A DNA stretch of 64,000 nucleotides, from NCBI GenBank assembly GCA_002256435.1, contig NKJC01000001.1, forward strand, positions 1,798,001 through 1,862,000, in the 5' to 3' direction. This stretch comes from Chitinophagaceae bacterium BSSC1 (GTDB lineage: Bacteria > Bacteroidota > Bacteroidia > Chitinophagales > Chitinophagaceae). The translations under genes were made by a program, and so were the position numbers. Positions 48,618 through 58,176 of the stretch are shown in pieces. A model generated the notes under the pieces. The model saw nothing but the letters and a program-made list of their open reading frames with translations. It had not been told where the DNA came from and did no database searches. Each line of letters opens with the position of its first letter. Position 1 is the stretch's first letter.

Positions 48618-50186
48618 TTATGATCCTTCCGTTGGCGGTGGGGCCGGTGGAGGAGTTTGTGGTGGATTGGTATTTGGTCCTTGAGGAGGTCTTGGTCCAC
48701 GAGGTCCTTGTTGTTGTGGCCCACGATTTTGTTGATCCCTTGGAGGTCCTTGTGGTCTTGGTCCGCGAGGTCCTTGTTGTCCCTGTTGCTGTTGAGGTCC
48801 GCGAGGTCCACCCTGTTGTGGTCCTCTATTTTGCTGTGGTCCACGAGGTCCTTGATTACCTTGCCCTTGCCCAGGTCCACGGTTTTCCTGTGGAGGTCTT
48901 TGTCCCTGTTGTTGCTGTGGTCCCCTAGGTCCACCTTGCTGCGGTCCTCTATTTTGCTGCGGTCCACGAGGTCCCTGACCCTGACCTTGTTGTTGTTGAT
49001 TGCGATTACCTTCTCTATTACCATCGCGCGGCCCGCGCTGATCCCTATTTTCTGGTCTGCGGTCATTGCTACGGTCCTGATCCCTTCTGCGGCGGTCATT
49101 TCTTTCCAAACTCTTCAAACTAATCTGACCAACCACGTCTACAAATGCGGGCTCTACTTCTTTGGCTTTCCCACTCACTACTTCTACCGCCTGCAATTCG
49201 TCTACCTTGGTACCAGCTTGGTTTAGGCGTTTAATTTCTTTTACGCGCTGAATGGTCAAAGGATAGTGTTTGCTGTTGTTGGGTAGAATATACCACATCA
49301 GATTTTTGAAAATATCTTTTTTGATCAATTGGGCCGTTCCCATCACGGTATCCAATTGGTCTGCATAATCAGGGAATTGCTGCAATGCGTCTAGATAGGT
49401 ATCCAACTCATAGTTTAAGCAGCATTTTAGACGGCCACACTGACCGCTTAATTTGGTCTGATTAATAGAGAGGTTCTGATACCTGGCAGCAGTAGTATTC
49501 ACGCTTTTAAAATCATTGAGCCAAGTGCTGCAACAAAGTTCTCTTCCGCAACTTCCAATGCCACCCACTTTAGCGGCTTCCTGACGGATGCCTATCTGGC
49601 GCATTTCTACCTTAAGTTTAAAATCGCCAGCAAAGATTTTGATGAGTTCTCTAAAATCTACGCGGTCATCTGCAGTGTAGAAGAAAGTACCTTTTTTACC
49701 ATCGGCCTGCACTTCAATCTCACTCAATTTCATTTGAAGGTTCAGGGTACGAGCAACAGCACGGCTTCTAGAAAGCATTTCCTGTTCACGGGCCTTACTA
49801 ATCTTAAAAGTCTCAATATCTCTGTCAGAACTTTTGCGCAGAATCTTTTTCATTTCTGGGCTAAATTCTTCTACCGCTTTTTTCTTCATCTGCATTCTCA
49901 CCAGTTCACCGGTCAGGCTTACTTCACCAACGTCAAATCCACCCACACCTTCTACGGTTACATAGTCGCCTTTCTCAAAATATTGCAGGGTATTGTTTCT
50001 AAAATAGTCTTTGCGGCTACCGTTCTTGAAACTTACTTCCACCACTTTACAAGAACTTTCAGGGTCGCTGAAAGGGAGATTTAACAACCAGTCGTGCACA
50101 TTCAAGCGATTGCAACCGCCAGTGCTACATCCCCCATTGCTCTTACACCCGTTTGGTGTGCCTGTTCCACATGATCCACATCCCAT
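48618..50186 (-). CDS. ricT: RicT/YaaT-type PSP1-domain protein with long Gly/Pro/Gln/Arg tail
   Basis: The 522-residue protein has a Cys-rich N terminus (MGCGSCGTGTPNGCKSNGGC), then a PSP1 core (about 30-330) with the typical Cys residues in GSCGRELCCSTWL and SGQCGRLKCCLNYE. RicT in Bacillus belongs to an Fe-S protein complex that affects mRNA processing. From about residue 365 to the end the protein is a low-complexity tail rich in Gly, Pro, Gln and Arg with internal 25-residue duplications and an acidic/basic DR-rich start. The core function is inferred by family; the tail is unusual. Confidence 0.88.
   Translation of the reverse strand: MGCGSCGTGTPNGCKSNGGCSTGGCNRLNVHDWLLNLPFSDPESSCKVVEVSFKNGSRKDYFRNNTLQYFEKGDYVTVEGVGGFDVGEVSLTGELVRMQMKKKAVEEFSPEMKKILRKSSDRDIETFKISKAREQEMLSRSRAVARTLNLQMKLSEIEVQADGKKGTFFYTADDRVDFRELIKIFAGDFKLKVEMRQIGIRQEAAKVGGIGSCGRELCCSTWLNDFKSVNTTAARYQNLSINQTKLSGQCGRLKCCLNYELDTYLDALQQFPDYADQLDTVMGTAQLIKKDIFKNLMWYILPNNSKHYPLTIQRVKEIKRLNQAGTKVDELQAVEVVSGKAKEVEPAFVDVVGQISLKSLERNDRRRRDQDRSNDRRPENRDQRGPRDGNREGNRNQQQQGQGQGPRGPQQNRGPQQGGPRGPQQQQGQRPPQENRGPGQGQGNQGPRGPQQNRGPQQGGPRGPQQQQGQQGPRGPRPQGPPRDQQNRGPQQQGPRGPRPPQGPNTNPPQTPPPAPPPTEGS
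48780..48985 (-). repeat. Duplicated segment coding the ricT tail
   Basis: The stretch encoding GPRGPQQNRGPQQGG and the following GPRGPQQQQGQ occurs twice (about 48780-48855 and 48900-48975) with only synonymous changes between copies. This indicates an internal duplication. Confidence 0.7.
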
Positions 50187-50399
50187 ATACTGAGTAATAA
50201 TAGGTTAATAAATTAGTGGAAAGGTTGGCTGGGAACGTTTGGGATACATTGGTTCAGTAACGCATTTTTCAACGCATTGTATTGGAATATGTAGAAATGA
50301 ACCTGAATCCTTTGGTTTTTCAAACCCGCTTTACCTTCTTGCTGAAATTTTTCAGCCCCACTCACACACAGACTTGCACAATGATGCCACTGCCAAATC

Positions 50400-51599
50400 C
50401 TAACTTTCCAAAATTAGGGTTTTGTTCTGAATGATGTGATAGAGTTTAATGGTCAGTGCTTGAAAGAGCATTTTGGCGTGCGCATTCCTTTCTACATAGT
50501 AACTGGCCCTATCCAATTCCTCAATTAGGGACTGCTGCTGACTAACCGATGCAATTTTATTGAGCCTTTGGGCAAAATCCTTCTCTTTTTCTGGCAATTG
50601 GGCAAAATCGGGTCCCAAAATCTTGATTCGGATGCTTTGGGCCAGCAAATGGTTAAAATAACGGAGAAACTGTTTTTGCTTTTCCCGGCCCAATTTGGCC
50701 ACTTCTTCTACAAATTTGGCCTGTGCAACGGGTCCGCCCTTGAGCGTGGCGTTGAGCCATTCTCTGAGTAAGCTCTGCCAGTCTTCGTCTGCGTGCTGTA
50801 GCAATTGCAAGGCTTCTCTATAATTGCCTCCGGCGATGGCCGCTATTTGTGCCGCCGTTTCAGCAGGGGCTTTGGCCCGCTCTATCAAGGCATTTTCAAT
50901 GTCTTTGTCTTCTAGCAGGGGAATTTTCACCAATTGGCACCTACTCAGAATAGTTGGTAGAATTTGCTCTTCTGTTTCAGCCACCAAGATAAATAAGGTA
51001 TTAGCTGGGGGTTCTTCTATGAGTTTTAGCAGCTTATTGCCCTCTTTTCTCAGGTATTCAGGCATCCAAAGCACTAAGACTTTAAAAGTGCTTTCAAAGC
51101 TTTTCAGACTCAGTTTATGGATAATGGCATTGCATTCCTCGGCCGTAATATTACCCTGTTTGTTTTCTGCACCAATAAACTGTAACCAGTCGTAGACATT
51201 GCCATAGGGATATTGCTGAATAAACTCCCTCCATTCTGTGATAAAATCGGCACTAACTGGTTTCTCTCCGGCTTTCTTGGTAATCACCGGATAGCTAAAA
51301 TGAAGATCAGGGTGTAATAGTTGCGCAGCCCTAGCATATGCCGGTTGCTGGTCAATTTGATCAGGATGAATATAGGATGGGGTAGGTTCCAAAGCGGTTT
51401 GACCACCAAACAAATCTTCCACTACAGGAGAAGGGGCAGGAATGCTCACTACATATTGGGCAAAAGCTAAGGCCAAGGCCAAGGCACCAGAACCTTCCTT
51501 ACCCAAAAAGAGTAGGGCATGGCTCAAACGGTTCTGCTCTACCATTTCTGCCAAATGTTGTTTTAAATCCTGTTGACCAATAATCTCCTTGAATAACAT
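50400..51599 (-). CDS. holB: DNA polymerase III delta' subunit (HolB-like)
   Basis: The start is set at 51599 (MLFKEIIGQQDLKQHLAEMVEQNRLSHALLF), not at an open extension to 51665. The 399-residue AAA+ clamp-loader protein has the P loop degraded to GKEGSGAL, which is normal for delta'. An SRCQLVKIP-type arginine-finger SRC motif is present. It is the stator of the clamp loader. An upstream terminator separates it from the peroxidase gene. Confidence 0.88.
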   Translation of the reverse strand: MLFKEIIGQQDLKQHLAEMVEQNRLSHALLFLGKEGSGALALALAFAQYVVSIPAPSPVVEDLFGGQTALEPTPSYIHPDQIDQQPAYARAAQLLHPDLHFSYPVITKKAGEKPVSADFITEWREFIQQYPYGNVYDWLQFIGAENKQGNITAEECNAIIHKLSLKSFESTFKVLVLWMPEYLRKEGNKLLKLIEEPPANTLFILVAETEEQILPTILSRCQLVKIPLLEDKDIENALIERAKAPAETAAQIAAIAGGNYREALQLLQHADEDWQSLLREWLNATLKGGPVAQAKFVEEVAKLGREKQKQFLRYFNHLLAQSIRIKILGPDFAQLPEKEKDFAQRLNKIASVSQQQSLIEELDRASYYVERNAHAKMLFQALTIKLYHIIQNKTLILES

Positions 51600-51635
51600 G
51601 CTCGCTGATTGGCTTGAAAGGTACTGAATAGCCAC

Positions 51636-51674
51636 AAAATAAAAGAAGCTGCCCGGAAAGAGCAACTTCTTTTA
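51636..51674 (-). terminator. Terminator of the glutathione peroxidase gene
   Basis: On the minus strand TAAAAGAAGTTGC pairs with GCAGCTTCTTTTA (one mismatch), followed by TTTTG. Confidence 0.75.
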
Positions 51675-51695
51675 TACAGTATTATGTTTTCCTGC

Positions 51696-52232
51696 TTATT
51701 TCAGGTATTTGGTAATTTCTTCGCTGTCAGGAGTTACTTTACTTGGGAAGTAAGCAATCATCTTACCATTTTCATCCAATAAGAATTTGTTGAAATTCCA
51801 AGCAATGGTAGCATCTAATACGCCATTTTCAGATTTGGTGGTAAGCCATTTGTAAATAGGGGCCATATCTTCACCTTTTACGCTGATCTTACTTGCTAAA
51901 GGGAATTTAACACCAAAACGGGCTTTGCAAAATTCTTGAATTTCTCCATCAGATCCTGGTTCTTGAGCACCAAAATTGTTGGCAGGGAAACCTACAATCA
52001 CCAATTTGTCTTTGTATTGCTCATATACTTTTTCTAAGGCTTCATACTGAGGGGTATATCCGCATTTAGATGCAGTATTCACCACCAAGATTTTTTTGCC
52101 CTTGAATTTAGAGAAGTCAATAGTGCCTCCCTCTATGGATTTTACTTTAAAGCTGTGGATGCTTCCGCCGTCACCTGGCATGGTGAAAGCACTTAGGATG
52201 CTGACAATAGCAATGGTTAATAGATATTTCAT
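51696..52232 (-). CDS. Exported glutathione peroxidase-family protein
   Basis: The ATG at 52232 (MKYLLTIAIVSILSAFTMPG, 178 residues) gives an N-terminal signal peptide. The thioredoxin-fold GPx core has the peroxidatic Cys57 in NTASKCGYTPQY, Gln90 in NNFGAQEPG and Trp145 in IAWNFNKFL, the classical triad. Non-mammalian GPx of this type usually use thioredoxin. Export suggests a periplasmic peroxide defence role. Confidence 0.92.
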   Translation of the reverse strand: MKYLLTIAIVSILSAFTMPGDGGSIHSFKVKSIEGGTIDFSKFKGKKILVVNTASKCGYTPQYEALEKVYEQYKDKLVIVGFPANNFGAQEPGSDGEIQEFCKARFGVKFPLASKISVKGEDMAPIYKWLTTKSENGVLDATIAWNFNKFLLDENGKMIAYFPSKVTPDSEEITKYLK

Positions 52233-52254
52233 GAGTGTGATTTTATACAAGAAA

Positions 52255-52284
52255 CAACTTTTTGATGAAAAAGTTGCTTTTTTT
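52255..52284. terminator. Hairpin downstream of the ComF-like gene
   Basis: CAACTTTTT (52255-52263) pairs with AAAAAGTTG (52268-52276) around GATG. The longer T run is on the plus strand, where no gene ends; on the minus strand it would weakly end the comF-like transcript ahead of the peroxidase gene. Confidence 0.5.
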
Positions 52285-52298
52285 AGATAAATGGGCCA

Positions 52299-53000
52299 TT
52301 ATAAGGTATAAGCCACCGTTGCAATGCTCAAAGACGCTGGTTTTCCCTGAAGTAGGGTGCTGCCACAGGCTTCTAAAGTTGCTCCTGTGGTGGCTACATC
52401 ATCTATTAATAAGACCTTTTTTCCTTGAATTGATTGCTGATTTGCTAGCTGAAAAACGCCCTGCATTTTTTGCCATCTATGAACCCGATTACTAACAGTT
52501 TGAGACTCGGAAAATCCGGTTCTGATTACTGCATCCATCACCAATTTTTTTGGCCAAACAGATTGAATGCCTTCCACAATTAATGCTGTTTGATTATAAC
52601 CCCTCATTTTTAGTTTGTTGGGATGCAAGGGAAGAGGAATCACAAGATCTATTTCTTGAAATCTGGTAGCTTTTGCTAATTGATAGCCTAACAATCTTCC
52701 CAAAAACCAACCTACTTCTTTGTGCTGTTTGTATTTTAAGCAAACCAGTAATTGGTGTAAGATACTTTCTCTAGAAAAATAAAATGCAGCGGTGGCAGAT
52801 GCAATAGGGAGTCTTCCGTAAAAACTTTTTTCTAAAGGATTGCCTTCTTGGTTTTCAAAATTGGTGCAGGGTAATAATCTGCTACACGCATAGCAAAGTA
52901 TTTCTTTTCTATGTTCTAAAACCGTATTGCATCCCATACAGCAATGCGGGAAAAGTAAGTGAGCAATTCCATGAAAACTATCTTCTACTAATTGATGCAT
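52299..53000 (-). CDS. ComF-family phosphoribosyltransferase-like protein
   Basis: The 233-residue protein has an N-terminal double zinc-binding motif (CCMGCNTVLE...LCYACSRLLP) and a PRTase fold with the PRPP loop VLLIDDVATTGAT near the C terminus. ComF proteins act in natural DNA uptake in some bacteria, though many members have no tested role. It lies 38 bases after the end of radA and is probably co-transcribed. Confidence 0.9.
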   Translation of the reverse strand: MHQLVEDSFHGIAHLLFPHCCMGCNTVLEHRKEILCYACSRLLPCTNFENQEGNPLEKSFYGRLPIASATAAFYFSRESILHQLLVCLKYKQHKEVGWFLGRLLGYQLAKATRFQEIDLVIPLPLHPNKLKMRGYNQTALIVEGIQSVWPKKLVMDAVIRTGFSESQTVSNRVHRWQKMQGVFQLANQQSIQGKKVLLIDDVATTGATLEACGSTLLQGKPASLSIATVAYTL

Positions 53001-53038
53001 TCAAAAAAATACAACAACCAATGATAATATCAAAGCAA

Positions 53039-54409
53039 CTAAAATAATTGTTGGTATACTTCATCCACTCTAGAAAGAGCAATTACTTGAATGCCATGAT
53101 TTTTTGGCTGAAAACTTTTTTTATTATACCTAGAAACAATGATTTTTTCAAAGCCCAGTTTTTCTGCTTCTGCAATTCTTTGTTCTATTCTATTAACAGC
53201 CCTAATTTCTCCATTCAAACCAACTTCACCAGCAAAACAAATATGACTAGGAAGTGGAACGTCTTCATAAGAAGAAAGTAATGCGCAAATCACGGCTAAG
53301 TCAATACTGGGGTCTTCTACTTTTATGCCACCTGCAATATTTACAAAAACGTCTTTCATGCCAAATTGAAAACCACCTCTTTTCTCTAGTACTGCTAATA
53401 GTAATTGTAATCTTCTTAAATCAAAACCGGTTACTGTACGTTGCGGAGTGCCATATACGCTTTGTGTTACTAGGGCTTGCACTTCAATTAACAAGGGGCG
53501 CATCCCTTCTAAGGTTGCAGCAATAGCAGAACCACTTAATTGTTCTTCTCTTTGTGCAATTAAAATTTCTGAAGGATTAGATACAATACGCATACCCTCA
53601 CCAGTCATTTCATAAATACCCAATTCAGCTGTGCTACCAAAACGGTTTTTGAGTGTTCTTAAAATTCTGTAAGCATAATGTCTATCACCTTCAAATTGTA
53701 AAACAGTGTCTACCAAATGCTCTAATACTTTTGGTCCTGCAATGGAACCATCTTTGGTAATATGACCAATGAGAAAAACTGGTGTTCCAGTTTCTTTTGC
53801 AAAGCGTTGAAATTCTCCAGCACATTCTCTAATCTGAGAAACGGATCCAGCAGAGGAATCTATTAAGTTTGATTGTAGGGTTTGAATAGAATCTACAATC
53901 ACCATCTGGGGTTTTAATTTTTTAATTTCTTGGAAGATGGTAGCTGTTGAAGTTTCCGTGAGTAAATAAAATTGCTCATTATCAATATTCAATCTATCGG
54001 CGCGCATTTTTATTTGTTGCTCACTTTCTTCACCACTAATATAGAGTACCGATGCTTGTTTCATTAACAAACCTATCTGCAAAAACAAAGTGCTTTTTCC
54101 AATTCCTGGTTCACCCGCCACAAGAATAATACTGCCTGGTACAATCCCGCCTCCTAAAACTCTGTTTAATTCAGAGTCCATTGAGTCAATGCGTTTTTCT
54201 TCCTTGCTAATAACTTGATTAAGTGCAATGGTTTTTACTGCCCTCTTATCATTGTGATAAGAGTCCCATTCTATTTCTTTTTGATTACCCTTGTCAATAA
54301 TTTCTTCTACCAATGTGTTCCATTCATTACAAGAAGGACACTTGCCCAACCATTTGGCAGATTCGTAACCGCAATTGCTACAGAAAAACGCTTTTTTAAT
54401 CTTACTCAT
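53039..54409 (-). CDS. radA: DNA repair protein RadA
   Basis: The 456-residue protein has an N-terminal zinc finger (Cys10, Cys13, Cys24, Cys27), a RecA-like ATPase with Walker A GEPGIGKSTL, the RadA-specific motif LKNRFGSTAELGIYEM, and a C-terminal Lon-like domain (DVFVNIAGGIKVEDPSIDLAVICALLSS in parts). It promotes branch migration of recombination intermediates. A TACCTTTA -7-like box ends 3 bases before its start codon. Confidence 0.97.
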   Translation of the reverse strand: MSKIKKAFFCSNCGYESAKWLGKCPSCNEWNTLVEEIIDKGNQKEIEWDSYHNDKRAVKTIALNQVISKEEKRIDSMDSELNRVLGGGIVPGSIILVAGEPGIGKSTLFLQIGLLMKQASVLYISGEESEQQIKMRADRLNIDNEQFYLLTETSTATIFQEIKKLKPQMVIVDSIQTLQSNLIDSSAGSVSQIRECAGEFQRFAKETGTPVFLIGHITKDGSIAGPKVLEHLVDTVLQFEGDRHYAYRILRTLKNRFGSTAELGIYEMTGEGMRIVSNPSEILIAQREEQLSGSAIAATLEGMRPLLIEVQALVTQSVYGTPQRTVTGFDLRRLQLLLAVLEKRGGFQFGMKDVFVNIAGGIKVEDPSIDLAVICALLSSYEDVPLPSHICFAGEVGLNGEIRAVNRIEQRIAEAEKLGFEKIIVSRYNKKSFQPKNHGIQVIALSRVDEVYQQLF

Positions 54410-54995
54410 TGCCGTAAAGGTAGGGGTAGAAAGCTGTTAAAAGGGGGTTCTTACAGATGGGAAACTGAAAAGATTTCAGGTATTTTTTAAAGGTAAAAGG
54501 GTCAACATTGCTGCTGACCCTTTTTACTTACTAACCCATTAAATTCTTCCACTAAATTACAATAATGGGTCAGATGGCAAAATAATTTTTTGGTTAATTA
54601 CCGGTAATGGATGGCCCTAAAACGGTTATAATTGGAACAAATTTCACCTAATGTATGGGTTTTGAGCAGGATAAAACATAGAGAATAAAAATCATTTGTT
54701 ATTCTGATTTTTTGATCCCCAACATTAATGTTTAAACAGTAAAAAAATGAACGTAAAAAATGACCGAAACTGCCGAAATGTAATATTGTTATTAATTAAA
54801 TGTGTTAAAATCTTCCAAATAGTATGATAAAAAAAACCAATAAGGGTTAAAAAAACACTGAAAAATGACTTAAATATTAAATACACCTTAAAAAAAGATT
54901 AAAAAGGTTAACGAAATCTAAATGATGAGCAGCTTTTTCGTTATTTGTGCGGTCATCAGAATTGACAAAAGGTTAACAAACCCAAAAACGACAAC
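54410..54995. other. Intergenic region between radA and the second sus locus
   Basis: The 586 bases between divergent genes contain no credible coding frame. The part near radA holds its likely promoter and an orphan hairpin with T run (54495-54525). The rest is very AT-rich, with a weaker dyad (AGAATA/TATTCT and AAAAATCA/TGATTTTT near 54682-54712). It would form a leader of up to about 470 bases for susC2. No riboswitch is recognised. Confidence 0.6.
54495..54525. terminator. Orphan terminator-like hairpin between radA and susC2
   Basis: A 10-bp stem AAAAGGGTCA (54495-54504) with TGACCCTTTT (54515-54524) is followed by T on the plus strand and by a shorter T run on the minus strand. No gene ends here; both neighbours start away from it. 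Confidence 0.7.
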
Positions 54996-57900
54996 ATGAG
55001 AAAAAAACTGCTACTCAGTTTTTGCGCATGGATTTTTGCATTAATTGCAGGTCTTGCACAAACAACTACTGTTACTGGTAAGGTAACAGATGACAAAGGA
55101 AAACCCATTGAAGGGGCTGCCGTAGTTGAGAAAAAAAGCAAAGGTGGTACTGCCACTGACGCAAACGGTGTTTTCAAATTAACAGTTAAACCAGGCGCCA
55201 TTTTGGTAATCTCTGGAACTGGATTTGAAAAAAGAGAAGTTGCTGCTTCTGAAGCTGGAAACGTTTCTTTGAAAACCGCAGATGAGAACCTAAGTGAAGT
55301 GGTAGTAACAGCCTTGGGTATCAAACGTGAAAAGAAAGCCTTGGGATACGCTGTATCTTCTGTAGGTAAAAAAGACTTGGAATTACGTCCAGAAGGTGAC
55401 CTTGGTCGCGTTTTGAGCGGTAAAGCTCCAGGTGTGAATATTGGTGCAACCAGCGGTTTGTCTGGTTCTGGTACCAACATTGTTATCCGTGGTGTGAATA
55501 CCATTAATGGTAGTTCACAACCTTTGTTTGTAGTAGATGGTGTGCCTTTTGATGGTGGTACCAATACACAAGCATCTTTCGTTTATGGTAACCAAACTTC
55601 TTCTCGTTTCTTGGATCTTGATCCAAACAACATTGAAAGTGTTGACGTATTAAAAGGATTGAGCGCAACCACCATGTATGGTGAGTTGGGTAGAAACGGT
55701 GTAATCTTGGTAACTACCAAAAACGGTGCTACTTCAAAAGCTCGCAAAAAAACTGAAATCACTGTATCTCAGTCAATGTTTACAAATACAGTAGCTAACT
55801 TACCAGAATATAACGAAAGTTATGGTGGTGGTTTTGACTTAAGCTTGGGTCTGGCTTTCTTCTCTAACTGGGGAGCAAAATTCACCAATCCAGCAGCAAC
55901 TGTACCACATCCTTATGACAGGAACGATGCTATGAGAGCTGCGTTCCCAGAGTATGTAGGCAAAACTTATGAGTACAAATATTATAATAGTGTTCCTAAA
56001 TTCTTTAAAACGGGAACTGTTAGCAATACTTCAGTAAACGTAGCAGGAACTGCAGGGGCTGTTAATTATAACGCCAATTTTGGTTATTTAGATGATCAAG
56101 GTTTTGTTCAAGGAAATGGTTTAACTAAGAATACATTTGGTTTTGGTGGAAGCGCTAAGCTAACCAACAAAGTAACTGTAAGTGGAACTTTCAACTATGT
56201 TAGTACTGATCAGAAATCTCCTCCTACTTCTACCAGTTTTGGTTCTAGTGCCTCTGCAACTTCAGTTTTCGGTGACGTAATGTACACACCCACTGCAGTA
56301 GATTTGATGGGTCTTCCATGGGAAAATCCACTGACTCATGGTCATGTGTACTATCGTAATGGTAATGATATCCAAAACCCCATCTGGACCACTTACAATG
56401 CTTTTACACAAGATAAAGTAAACCGTGCTTATGGTAATTTACAAATCCGTTATGAAGTTTTGAAAGGGTTGAATTTGAGCTATCGCGTAGGATTTGATAA
56501 CTATTCTGAATTCCAAATGTATGCTCAGAACAAAGGTGGTCAGCAATATGCAACAGGAATCTACCGTACATCTGCAGGAAATAACAATATCTGGGATCAT
56601 ACCGTATTGGCACAATACAAAACAGATATCAATAGCAATTGGGACTTGAACGTAGATGCCGGTGTTAACTCTAGAGAAAACACTTATTCTCAAACAGGTA
56701 CTTTGAGCAAAGACCAGTTAGTGTATGGATTATTGGATCATACAAACTTTGTTGTTCACGATATTGTATCTGAGAATGGATCTGATTTAGATTATAAAAG
56801 AAAATCTCAATCTATAGGTGCTTTTGCATCTGCTACTTTTGGTTATAATCAATATTTGTATCTGAATTTAGGAGGACGTAATAGCTGGACTTCTACATTG
56901 GAAAAAGCTAACCGTAGCATTTTCTATCCAAGTGCTAGCGTTTCATTTGTTCCAACTTCAGCAATTCCTGCTTTACAGAATAACAAATACATCAATTACT
57001 TGAAAGTGCGTTTAGGTTATGCTACTTCAGCTGGTTTCCCTGGTGCTTATGAAACAAGACCTGTTTTGGATATTGCAACTCGTACTTTCTTAGACAGAAG
57101 TGGTACCCCTGTTAATACCAACGCGGTTAGCAATTTCTTGCCAAACCCAGATTTGAAACCTGAGCTACAAACTGAATTTGAAGCGGGTATTGATGGTAAA
57201 TTCTTGAAAAACCGTTTGACCTTAGATTTGACTTTGTACAACAGAATTTCTAAAGATCAATTGTTGAACAGAGATTTGGATCCAGCAACTGGTTATACTG
57301 GTATTAAAATCAATGCTGGTCAAGTTTCTAACAAAGGTGTGGAAATGGGATTGGGTTATACTTTCATCCAGAATAAAGCATGGAACTGGAAAGTGGACGC
57401 CTTGTGGACCATCAACCAAAGTATGGTTTCCGATATCCCTACTGACTTGAAAGAAATAGTTTATGCAGGTTATAGTAATTTAGGAAACTTTGCTATCAAC
57501 GGTCAACCTCTTGGTGTCATCAAAGGCTACTACTGGCAACGTGAAGCCAAAACTGGTCAGCGTATTGTAAGCCCTACGGGTGACTATATTTCTTCTCAAG
57601 CTATTGGTATTATTGGTGACCCAACACCTATGTACAAATTAACTGGTATCTCTAACTTGTCTTATAAAGGATTAACCTTCCGCATGCAGTGGGAATATAC
57701 TTGTGGTGGAGATATGTACTCTTCTACAGCACGTTCTCTAATTGCCCGTGGTGTTACAAAGGATACAGAATTTGACCGTGCTGCTCCATACCTGTTGCCA
57801 GGTGTTGACGCAAACGGAAATCCTAATAGGGTTCAGACTTCAGCCACTCAAGCATTCTTTAACAATGGATTTGGTCCTGATGAATCAGGTATGTTTGACG

Positions 57901-58154
57901 CTACTTTGATCCGTTTGAGAGAATTGTCTTTGGCATATAGCCTTCCTGAAAAGTTATTGGCAAAAACACCATTTGGTGGAGTGTCATTCACATTGTCTGG
58001 AACCAATCTTTGGTACAATGCTCCTAACTTCCCTAAATACACACATTTTGACCCAGAAACCAATGGTTTGGGTGTGAGTAACGGTAGAGGATTGGAGTTT
58101 ATTACTGGACCATCTTCTCGCAGAATTGGTGCAAGCTTGAGAATCACCTTCTAA
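54996..58154 (+). CDS. SusC/RagA-family TonB-dependent transporter (second locus)
   Basis: The 1052-residue protein has a signal peptide (cleavage after GLAQ), a carboxypeptidase-regulatory-like domain (VTGKVTDDKGKPIEGAAVVEKK), the TonB-box-like NLSEVVVTALGIKREKKALGYAVSSV, a plug, and a barrel ending in GASLRITF. The LGIKREKKALGYA type belongs to a different SusC group from the starch transporter. Its cargo cannot be inferred, since no enzyme is encoded nearby. Confidence 0.93.
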   Translation: MRKKLLLSFCAWIFALIAGLAQTTTVTGKVTDDKGKPIEGAAVVEKKSKGGTATDANGVFKLTVKPGAILVISGTGFEKREVAASEAGNVSLKTADENLSEVVVTALGIKREKKALGYAVSSVGKKDLELRPEGDLGRVLSGKAPGVNIGATSGLSGSGTNIVIRGVNTINGSSQPLFVVDGVPFDGGTNTQASFVYGNQTSSRFLDLDPNNIESVDVLKGLSATTMYGELGRNGVILVTTKNGATSKARKKTEITVSQSMFTNTVANLPEYNESYGGGFDLSLGLAFFSNWGAKFTNPAATVPHPYDRNDAMRAAFPEYVGKTYEYKYYNSVPKFFKTGTVSNTSVNVAGTAGAVNYNANFGYLDDQGFVQGNGLTKNTFGFGGSAKLTNKVTVSGTFNYVSTDQKSPPTSTSFGSSASATSVFGDVMYTPTAVDLMGLPWENPLTHGHVYYRNGNDIQNPIWTTYNAFTQDKVNRAYGNLQIRYEVLKGLNLSYRVGFDNYSEFQMYAQNKGGQQYATGIYRTSAGNNNIWDHTVLAQYKTDINSNWDLNVDAGVNSRENTYSQTGTLSKDQLVYGLLDHTNFVVHDIVSENGSDLDYKRKSQSIGAFASATFGYNQYLYLNLGGRNSWTSTLEKANRSIFYPSASVSFVPTSAIPALQNNKYINYLKVRLGYATSAGFPGAYETRPVLDIATRTFLDRSGTPVNTNAVSNFLPNPDLKPELQTEFEAGIDGKFLKNRLTLDLTLYNRISKDQLLNRDLDPATGYTGIKINAGQVSNKGVEMGLGYTFIQNKAWNWKVDALWTINQSMVSDIPTDLKEIVYAGYSNLGNFAINGQPLGVIKGYYWQREAKTGQRIVSPTGDYISSQAIGIIGDPTPMYKLTGISNLSYKGLTFRMQWEYTCGGDMYSSTARSLIARGVTKDTEFDRAAPYLLPGVDANGNPNRVQTSATQAFFNNGFGPDESGMFDATLIRLRELSLAYSLPEKLLAKTPFGGVSFTLSGTNLWYNAPNFPKYTHFDPETNGLGVSNGRGLEFITGPSSRRIGASLRITF

Positions 58155-58176
58155 TAACAACTTAATATTTAGTAAT

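Noticed and set aside
48545..49226. Long open frames on both strands within the ricT tail, including Leu/Arg/Ser-rich and Val-rich ones
   Set aside because: They follow from the repetitive composition of the tail-coding DNA; they have no family features and lie antisense to or out of frame with a well supported gene.
50103..50116. AAGCGATTGCAA in ricT resembling the LacI-type operator
   Set aside because: It does not form the GCAA-N4-TTGC dyad and lies within coding sequence.
50341..50356. Dyad GCTGAAATTTTTCAGC between holB and ricT
   Set aside because: The loop would be two bases and no T run follows; it is too weak to call a terminator or operator, and the 213-base gap otherwise shows nothing.
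50400..51599. Broken P loop in the HolB-like protein
   Set aside because: Loss of ATP binding is normal for delta' subunits and is not a sign of a pseudogene.
54797..54807. ATGTGTTAAAA half-site resembling the NUDIX operator before susC2
   Set aside because: The second half (ACACA at the right spacing) is missing, so it is not counted as a fourth site.
54747..54827. 26-codon frame in the susC2 leader
   Set aside because: The composition is what AT-rich DNA gives by chance and there is no ribosome site or attenuator-type structure after it.
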